Origin: Bacteroidales bacterium
Lineage (GTDB): Bacteria > Bacteroidota > Bacteroidia > Bacteroidales > PXBB01
Direction: 5' to 3'
DNA length: 43,188 bases
Assembly (NCBI GenBank): GCA_028698995.1
Contig: JAQVVM010000040.1
Location: forward strand, 1 to 43,188
This document shows, in pieces, positions 34,583 to 41,042 of this stretch. Each line of letters opens with the position of its first letter. Position 1 is the first letter of the stretch. The notes beneath the pieces are model-generated. The model made no database searches. It was not told the origin of the DNA and saw only the letters and a list, made by a program, of their open reading frames with translations. Made by a program: the position numbers and the translations under genes.

Positions 34583-36421
34583 ATGTGTGGAATTAACGGT
34601 ATAATGAGCTTTAACAATGTTTCAAATATTAAGTTGAGGCTTTCTGAAATGAATTCAGCAATACTGCATAGAGGGCCCGATTCAAATGACATTGCAGTAC
34701 TTACAAACAACATAGGATTTGCTCATGTTCGGCTTTCAATTCTCGACCTTGATAAAAGAGCAAACCAACCTATGTACAGTAATGATAAAAAAACATTAAT
34801 TGTTTTTAATGGAGAAATATATAATTTCATTGAAATAAGGGGTTCATTATTAAAGCAATATGATTTTAAAACCAATTCAGATACTGAAGTCATTTTAGCT
34901 GCTTACCAGTTAAAAGGGATTGATTGGTTTCTCAAAAATGCAAATGGCATGTTCGCGTTTGCTATTTACAATACTGAGACAAATGAATTAATCCTGGCAA
35001 GAGATAGATTTGGTATAAAACCATTTTATTATTGTATAGAAAACAACACCTTGGTGTTTTCATCTGAAATTAAAGGTATATTAAATTCTGGTTTAATCAA
35101 TTCTGGAATGAACTATGCGGCAATTGATGAATATCTAGGAAATAGATATGTTAGAGAACCCTTTACTTTTTTTCAAAATATTTTTCAAGTCAAATCCTCT
35201 ACATATTTAAGATTTTCAAAAAATGTTAATTTTAAAGAATTCACATACTGGAAATTGCCTAATATGAATTTTTGCGATACATACAATGAGTTGGATGTGA
35301 TCGAAGAAACAGCTGAAAAAGTTGAGAAATCAATAAAAAACTGGTTTATTTCCGACGTAAAAGTAGGAGCATATCTTAGTGGAGGTCTCGACTCTAGTAT
35401 TATGACAGCCTTATTAAGTAAGTATGCTCAAAAAACAATTGACACTTATACTATTGGTTTTCTTGAAAAAGGGTTTAACGAATTTGAATATTCACGAAAA
35501 GTGGCTTTGATGTTTCATACAAAGCACAGAGAGTTTACTATAGATGCAAACTCATACCTTGATGAAATTGACAGGTTAATTTATTTCAAAGACGCCCCCT
35601 TAGGGGTGCCAAATGAGGTACCTTTGGCCATTATGTCGACAAACTTAAGCAAGGATATTACTGTCGTTATTTCTGGCGAAGGGGCTGATGAATTGTTTGG
35701 TGGATATGGTCAAATTTTTCGTTCGGCATTTGATTATAAAAATCACTGTCAACAAAAACAAAACGGCTTTTATAAGTACTTTATTGAAAAATATGAATAT
35801 GTACCTCGAAGTATTAGGGATAAATATTTAAGTATTGACAGTAATTACAGGGAATTCTTTGATGATATGTATCAATATGATTTTAAAAATCATCAAAATG
35901 AAGAAAGTATTTTTAGATTCTTTCATTCATCTCATATAAAAGGGCTTTTAAACAGAGTTGATATGACTACAATGCAAGCAAGTGTAGAGGCAAGGCCTCC
36001 GTTTTTAGACCACGAATTGTTAACTCATGTGTATGAAAAAGTACCTTACAATCTCAAATTAAAATGGAATAATAAGAATGCAATGTTAATAGCAAAAAAA
36101 CAGTATGCAAATGAATATAGTGAAACCTTAGATACGCCCAAATACATTTTAAAAAAAATTTCGGAAAAATTTTTACCGAATGATATTATTTATAGAAAAA
36201 AAATGGGCTTTCCTGTACCTCTAACAAACTGGTTTGACAAACTGCAATATTTATCAAAAAATGAATTAAAAGATGCAGACTGGCTTAAAAAGGGAACAAT
36301 TATCTCATTGTGCAATGAATTAACCTTAACACATAGTAATCGTTCCGGTCAATTACTTTGGATGTTCCTAAATATTGAACTTTTTAAAAAAAAATATTTT
36401 AATAAAAATTGGCAATGGTAA
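34583..36421 (+). CDS. asnB: Asparagine synthase-type glutamine amidotransferase, copy 2
   Basis: The 612-residue protein is a second AsnB-type enzyme: Cys2 nucleophile (MCGING), HRGPD at 29-33, VFNGEIYN, PP-loop SGGLDSS at 266-272, and ISGEGADELFGGY near 366-379, which is closer to the standard AsnB motif than the QGADEVFAYDY of copy 1. All catalytic residues I can check are present. It is clearly diverged from copy 1, so the two probably amidate different substrates. It lies 18 bases after the TagF-like gene and 44 before the cytidylyltransferase, in the middle of the polyol-phosphate genes. Confidence 0.9.
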   Translation: MCGINGIMSFNNVSNIKLRLSEMNSAILHRGPDSNDIAVLTNNIGFAHVRLSILDLDKRANQPMYSNDKKTLIVFNGEIYNFIEIRGSLLKQYDFKTNSDTEVILAAYQLKGIDWFLKNANGMFAFAIYNTETNELILARDRFGIKPFYYCIENNTLVFSSEIKGILNSGLINSGMNYAAIDEYLGNRYVREPFTFFQNIFQVKSSTYLRFSKNVNFKEFTYWKLPNMNFCDTYNELDVIEETAEKVEKSIKNWFISDVKVGAYLSGGLDSSIMTALLSKYAQKTIDTYTIGFLEKGFNEFEYSRKVALMFHTKHREFTIDANSYLDEIDRLIYFKDAPLGVPNEVPLAIMSTNLSKDITVVISGEGADELFGGYGQIFRSAFDYKNHCQQKQNGFYKYFIEKYEYVPRSIRDKYLSIDSNYREFFDDMYQYDFKNHQNEESIFRFFHSSHIKGLLNRVDMTTMQASVEARPPFLDHELLTHVYEKVPYNLKLKWNNKNAMLIAKKQYANEYSETLDTPKYILKKISEKFLPNDIIYRKKMGFPVPLTNWFDKLQYLSKNELKDADWLKKGTIISLCNELTLTHSNRSGQLLWMFLNIELFKKKYFNKNWQW

Positions 36422-36465
36422 TCTGATATATTTTTAACTTAAATAATATAAAAAAAATTATACAT

Positions 36466-36894
36466 ATGAATAAGATAATTGGCTATACAACAGGGGTTTT
36501 TGATTTGTTTCATATTGGTCATTTGAATTTACTTAAAAATGCAAAAGGATTGTGCGATTATTTAATTGTTGGTTGCACTATAGACGATATTGTTTTCAAA
36601 ACAAAAAATAAATACCCAGTAATACCCTTTAATGAACGAATTGAGATATTAAGATCAATTAAATATGTAGATGCTGCAGTTGCTCAAACTTCTATGGATA
36701 AGATGGAAGCTTGGAATTGTTATAAATTTGATATTATGTTTGTTGGTGATGACTGGAAAAACACTCAACAATGGAATACAATTGAAAAAGGCTTTAAAAA
36801 TTTAAATGTAAAAATTATTTATTTTCCATATACTATTAGTACATCATCCACAAAAATAAATACCATTTTAGATTCCTTCAGGTTAAATAGCTAA
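36466..36894 (+). CDS. TagD-like cytidylyltransferase
   Basis: The 142-residue protein has the nucleotidyltransferase signature GVFDLFHIGHLNLL with HIGH at 16-19, and the C-terminal YTISTSSTKI, which corresponds to the RTxGISTT motif of glycerol-3-phosphate cytidylyltransferases. FVGDDWKN lies near 98-105. It would join CTP with glycerol-3-phosphate or a similar polyol or amino-alcohol phosphate to give the CDP donor. With the TagF-like transferase at 33392 it forms a two-step module. The RTxG part is altered (PYT), so the substrate may differ from glycerol-3-phosphate. The next gene, the flippase, starts 27 bases later. Confidence 0.87.
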   Translation: MNKIIGYTTGVFDLFHIGHLNLLKNAKGLCDYLIVGCTIDDIVFKTKNKYPVIPFNERIEILRSIKYVDAAVAQTSMDKMEAWNCYKFDIMFVGDDWKNTQQWNTIEKGFKNLNVKIIYFPYTISTSSTKINTILDSFRLNS

Positions 36895-36921
36895 TTAATA
36901 ATCAAAAAATTCCCCTTCTGA

Positions 36922-38232
36922 ATGTTTGTTAATATTAAAAAATTTTTTTTTAATTTTAAAAATTTTAAGTTTGTTCAAGATAGTGTTTTTGTTTTCTTGT
37001 CTAATGCAATATTGGCTATAAGTGGTATTTTAGCCAACGTGCTCATTGGCAATTTCTACGGTACAGAAGGCCTTGGTGTTTTTAATCAAGCATTGGCAGT
37101 ATTTATGATTATTTCTCTTATTGGAGGTTTTCAAATTACTAATTCTGTGCTCAAATATGTATCACAGCATAGTAAACCCAATGATAAAAAGGAAATTTTC
37201 TCGTCCGCACTCATAATGGTACTGCTTTTCTCAATCATTATTCTTGCTTCAGTCATAAGTATTAATTTCTATTTTCCGTCTCTTTTCTTTAATGCTGAGG
37301 TTACCTATGCCACATTAATTCTCACATTCAGCATGCCTTTATATTTACAAAACAAATTGTTTTTGGCATTGATGAATGGCAACCGCCAAATGAAGCAGTA
37401 TGCAAGCATTCAATCCTTACGCTGGTTGTTAATTTTAGGGTTTATTGGATTCAGTATTTTTTTTAGCAAACCCCTGTTTTTTATATGCTATTGCTTTCTA
37501 TTCTCCGAATTTATTTTATGGAGCATAAACATGTATTTTTATCGCATGTATATAAGCATACCGCCACCCCATTCTGTATGGTTTAAAAAAAATATTGTTT
37601 TTGGAGGCAAATCTGTGCTAATAAGTTTTGTATCCGAAACTAACAGCAAAATTGATATTTTTTTTATAAGCTTTTTCCTCTCAAACCACCATGTGGGTAT
37701 TTACAGTCTTGCTTCCGGTATTATTGCAGGTTTAATGATGCTGCCCTCTGTAATTCAAACAAATGTAAGCCCTATTATTTCAGAATTATGGAGCAAAGGT
37801 GATTTGATGGCCATAAAAAAATATACTGCTATAATTTCGAAAACTATGCTTATGATTACAATTCCTGTACTGGCCTTGGCGGCCATAGCTTATCCAGTTT
37901 TTGTATATATTTTCATGAATGACCCCGAATATCTTGCATCATTGCCTGTTTTTTATATTCTTTTAGCGGGTGTAAGTCTACGTTTTGTCTATTATTACGC
38001 CGCCACCTACCTCTCTATGGCAAATTTATTAAACATTGCGCTTCGCAATGCTATTATAGTATTGTTATTCAACGCCTTAAGCTGTTATCTATGCATCAAA
38101 TTCTTTGGTTTCCTTGGCGCGGCCATATCAACAGCCTCTACTTTTATATTTGGGTATATTCTACAACATTACACCCTGCTTAAACATATGCATATTAAAC
38201 TCATAACAAATCCTTTTATATCCAATAATTAA
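36922..38232 (+). CDS. wzx: Wzx-type lipid-linked oligosaccharide flippase
   Basis: The 436-residue protein has about 12 membrane helices and the build of the polysaccharide-specific MATE/MOP transporters. The first helix region ends in LANVLIGNFYGTEGLGVFNQALAV, the usual RxxG-type start with a Gly-rich turn, and the segment ETNSKIDIFFISFFLSNHHVGIYSLASGII near 233-262 is typical of the seventh-helix region. It flips undecaprenyl-diphosphate-linked units across the inner membrane. A Wzy polymerase is not clearly seen in the window. With the Wzm/Wzt exporter at 9329-11454 the locus has two export routes. It is the last glycan gene; the repeat array starts about 150 bases later. Confidence 0.9.
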   Translation: MFVNIKKFFFNFKNFKFVQDSVFVFLSNAILAISGILANVLIGNFYGTEGLGVFNQALAVFMIISLIGGFQITNSVLKYVSQHSKPNDKKEIFSSALIMVLLFSIIILASVISINFYFPSLFFNAEVTYATLILTFSMPLYLQNKLFLALMNGNRQMKQYASIQSLRWLLILGFIGFSIFFSKPLFFICYCFLFSEFILWSINMYFYRMYISIPPPHSVWFKKNIVFGGKSVLISFVSETNSKIDIFFISFFLSNHHVGIYSLASGIIAGLMMLPSVIQTNVSPIISELWSKGDLMAIKKYTAIISKTMLMITIPVLALAAIAYPVFVYIFMNDPEYLASLPVFYILLAGVSLRFVYYYAATYLSMANLLNIALRNAIIVLLFNALSCYLCIKFFGFLGAAISTASTFIFGYILQHYTLLKHMHIKLITNPFISNN

Positions 38233-39424
38233 TTCTAAAGTAAAATTAAAGTAACGGACTAAGCAATGTAAGCAGACGAAGTAACTGAAGCGAACACCCA
38301 AGAAACCACAAAATCTAAACATTGAATAAAATAATCACATATTTGCTTTATTCTTTACCTTTTCAATTGACCCTATTATTCCTACAACACAGATTCTTCA
38401 CTCCGCTCCGCTCCGTTCTGAATGACAAGAGCATTGTCATTTCGAGCCCCTACTTGTCATTTCGAGCGTAGCGAGAAATCTCATTAAAATCACCCTCTTC
38501 AATTGACCCTATTATTCCTACAACACAGATTCTTCACTACGCTACTCTTCGCTCTGAATGACAAGGTTTTTGTCATTTCGAACCCTTCTTGTCATTTCGA
38601 ACGAAGTGAGAAATCTCATTACAAATACCCTCTTCAATTGACCCTATTATTCCTACAACACAGATTCTTCACTACGCTACTCTTCGCTCTGAATGACAAG
38701 GTTTTTGTCATTTCGAACCCCTTTTTGTCATTTCGAACCCTTACTTGTCATTTCGAGTGCAACGAGAAATCTCATTTAAATCACCCTTTTCAATTGACCC
38801 TATTATTCTTACAACACAGATTCTTCGCTACGTTACTCTTCGCTCTGAATGACAAGAGCATTGTCATTTCGAGCCCCTAGTTGTCATTTCGAGTGCAACG
38901 AGAAATCTCATTGCTCCCAACCCATTGAGATTCTTCACTACGCTACACTTCGTTCTGAATGACAAGGTTTTTGTCATTTCGAACCCCTACTTGTCATTTC
39001 GAACGAAGTGAGAAATCTCATTTAAATCACCCTTTTCAATTGACCCTATTATTCCTACAACACAGATTCTTCGCTGCGTTACACTTCGCTCTGAATGACA
39101 AGGTTTTTGTCATTTCGAGCCCCTAGTTGTCATTTCGAACGAAGTGAGAAATCTCATTGCTCCCAACCCATTGAGATTCTTCACTTCGCTCCGCTCCGTT
39201 CTGAATGACAATATGACTTTGTCATTTCGAATTCCTAATTGTCATTTCGAGCGCAGCGAGAAATCTCATTTAAATCACCCTCTTCAATTGACCCTATTAT
39301 TCTTACAACACAGATTCTTCGCTGCGTTACACTTCGCTCTGAATGACAAGAGCATTGTCATTTCGAGCCCCTAGTTGTCATTTCGAGCATAGCGAGAAAT
39401 CTCACTTTGCAGTAAATTATTATT

Positions 39425-39432
39425 TATTTTTG
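39425..39432 (+). promoter_or_regulatory. Bacteroidetes-type -7 promoter element of GIY-YIG copy 1 (TATTTTTG)
   Basis: TATTTTTG lies 19 bases before the ATG at 39451 and after the end of the palindromic repeat half, so the gene carries its own promoter inside the insert. The second copy has the same element at 40131-40138. Confidence 0.55.
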
Positions 39433-39450
39433 CAATATTTAAGAAAAACC

Positions 39451-39762
39451 ATGAAACCTCTGGGAACCCATAACTATTTTGTGTATATACTTACCAACAA
39501 AATAAAAACAGTTTTATACATCGGTGTCACAAATGAGCTAAAAAATCGTTTACACTGGCATAAAGAAGATGCTTTGGGGAGAAAAACACATTTTACAGGA
39601 AAATATAACATTTACTACCTTATTTATTGGGAAAGGTTTCAATTTGTTGATTTGGCTATTAAAAGGGAAAAACAACTTAAAGCTTGGTCAAGAGCAAAAA
39701 AAGAAAAACTAATATTTGAATTTAATCCGGAATGGATATTTTTGAATGATGAAATAGAATAG
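39451..39762 (+). CDS. Small stand-alone GIY-YIG nuclease, copy 1
   Basis: The 103-residue protein is a single GIY-YIG domain (YhbQ/UPF0213-like size). The two-strand signature is YFVYILTN and LYIGVT; the catalytic Arg is in NRLHWHK, the metal-binding Glu in AIKREKQLKAW, and FNPEW is at the end. Such domains cut DNA with one metal ion. The start at 39451 follows the promoter; a longer frame from 39343 runs back through the repeat and would add 36 residues that only translate the palindrome. The gene lies exactly between a right repeat half ending in AAATCTCA and a left half beginning TGAGATTCTTC, so it is flanked by imperfect inverted repeats like a mobile unit. Confidence 0.88.
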   Translation: MKPLGTHNYFVYILTNKIKTVLYIGVTNELKNRLHWHKEDALGRKTHFTGKYNIYYLIYWERFQFVDLAIKREKQLKAWSRAKKEKLIFEFNPEWIFLNDEIE

Positions 39763-40130
39763 GTTTTTGAGATTCTTCACTCCGCTCCGCTCCGTTCTGA
39801 ATGACAATATGACTTTGTCATTTCGAATTCCTAATTGTCATTTCGAGCGTAGCGAGAAATCTCATTAAAATCACCCTCTTCAATTGACCCTATTATTCCT
39901 ACAACACAGATTCTTCGCTGCGTTACACTTCGCTCTGAATGACAAGGTTTTTGTCATTTCGAGCCCCTAGTTGTCATTTCGAGTGCAACGAGAAATCTCA
40001 TTGCTCCCAACCCATTGAGATTCTTCACTCCGCTTCTCTCCGTTCTGAATGACAAGAGCATTGTCATTTCGAGCCCCTAGTTGTCATTTCGAGCATAGCG
40101 AGAAATCTCACTTTGCAGTAAATTATTATT

Positions 40131-40138
40131 TATTTTTG
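40131..40138 (+). promoter_or_regulatory. Bacteroidetes-type -7 promoter element of GIY-YIG copy 2 (TATTTTTG)
   Basis: Identical to the element of copy 1, 19 bases before the ATG at 40157. Confidence 0.55.
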
Positions 40139-40156
40139 CAATATTTAAGAAAAACC

Positions 40157-40468
40157 ATGAAACCTCTGGGAACCCATAACTATTTTGTGTATATACTTAC
40201 CAACAAAATAAAAACAGTTTTATACATCGGTGTCACAAATGAGCTAAAAAATCGTTTACACTGGCATAAAGAAGATGCTTTGGGGAGAAAAACACATTTT
40301 ACAGGAAAATATAACATTTACTACCTTATTTATTGGGAAAGGTTTCAATTTGTTGATTTGGCTATTAAAAGGGAAAAACAACTTAAAGCTTGGTCAAGAG
40401 CAAAAAAAGAAAAACTAATATTTGAATTTAATCCGGAATGGATATTTTTGAATGATGAAATAGAATAG
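40157..40468 (+). CDS. Small stand-alone GIY-YIG nuclease, copy 2
   Basis: The protein is identical to copy 1 over all 103 residues, and the gene, promoter and flanking repeat halves are the same too. After the stop codon both copies read GTTTTTGAGATTCTTC, where the next repeat unit starts. Both copies are intact, so there is either selection to keep the nuclease or not enough time for decay. As with copy 1, the ATG at 40157 is chosen over the longer in-frame start at 40049 in the repeat. Confidence 0.88.
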   Translation: MKPLGTHNYFVYILTNKIKTVLYIGVTNELKNRLHWHKEDALGRKTHFTGKYNIYYLIYWERFQFVDLAIKREKQLKAWSRAKKEKLIFEFNPEWIFLNDEIE

Positions 40469-41001
40469 GTTTTTGAGATTCTTCACTCCGCTCCGCTCCG
40501 TTCTGAATGACAATATGACTTTGTCATTTCGAACCCTTCTTGTCATTTCGAGCGTAGCGAGAAATCTCATTGCACTTTGTCATTTCGAGTGCAGCGAGAA
40601 ATCTCATTAAAATCACCCTCTTCAATTGACCCTATTATTCCTACAACACAGATTCTTCACTCCGCTCTGCTCCGTTCTGAATGACAATATGGCTTTGTCA
40701 TTTCGAGCCCCTTTTTGTCATTTCGAGCGCAGCGAGAAATCTCATTGCTTCCAACCCATTGAGATTCTTCACTCCGCTCCGCTCCGTTCTGAATGACAAG
40801 AGCATTGTCATTTCGAGCCCCTACTTGTCATTTCGAGTGCAACGAGAAATCTCATTGCTCCCAACCCATTGAGATTCTTCACTCCGCTTCTCTCCGTTCT
40901 GAATGACAAGAGCATGGGTGGTGATTAAAAAACTTAATAAATTCACACTTCTTTCAAATTAAATTCTTAAAGTCTTTTTTTTAATTTTTATAAAAACTTC
41001 G

Positions 41002-41009
41002 TATATTTG
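41002..41009 (+). promoter_or_regulatory. Bacteroidetes-type -7 promoter element (TATATTTG)
   Basis: TATATTTG lies 34 bases before the ATG at 41043, just after the end of the repeat array. Confidence 0.55.
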
Positions 41010-41042
41010 TATTATTTATAATTTTCATTTTATACACCCACC

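Larger units (their letters stand above)
39338..39827 (+). repeat. Direct repeat block A (490 bp, identical to 40044-40533)
   Basis: This block runs from TCTGAATGACAAGAGCATT through a GIY-YIG gene to TTTGTCATTTCGAA. It matches the block 706 bases downstream base for base as far as I can compare by eye. Outside both ends the sequences differ at once, although both flanks are repeat units. Confidence 0.9.
40044..40533 (+). repeat. Direct repeat block B (490 bp, identical to 39338-39827)
   Basis: Second copy of the block with the GIY-YIG gene, 216 bases after the end of block A. The lack of any difference shows that the duplication is recent or kept uniform by gene conversion, while the repeat units around it have diverged. 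Confidence 0.9.
38380..40915. repeat. Array of about 15 imperfect palindromic repeats
   Basis: Each unit has a left half like GATTCTTCACTCCGCT..CGTTCTGAATGACAA and a right half like TTGTCATTTCGAGCGNAGC plus GAGAAATCTCA. The right half is the reverse complement of the left with a few changes, so each unit can fold into a hairpin. Units begin near 38390, 38528, 38662, 38819, 38929, 39066, 39175, 39313, 39770, 39909, 40017, 40477, 40653, 40763 and 40873; the last is cut off after the left half. Between units lie three kinds of insert: a 15-20-base one (GCTCCCAACCCATTGA), a roughly 45-base one containing CAATTGACCCTATTATTCC, or a GIY-YIG gene. Within units, partial copies of TTGTCATTTCGA(A/G)CCC are repeated. 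Apparent reading frames here are translations of the repeat. Confidence 0.95.

Noticed and set aside
38503..40872. Reading frames of 63-125 codons in the repeat array (38503-38880, 39144-39374, 40681-40872)
   Set aside because: They are translations of the palindromic repeat (recurring CHFERSEKSH-type peptides) with no promoter or family resemblance; such frames are known as spurious annotations.
38380..40915. CRISPR array
   Set aside because: The repeats are imperfect palindromes of varying length, the spacers are themselves repeated (only three kinds), and no cas gene is in the window.
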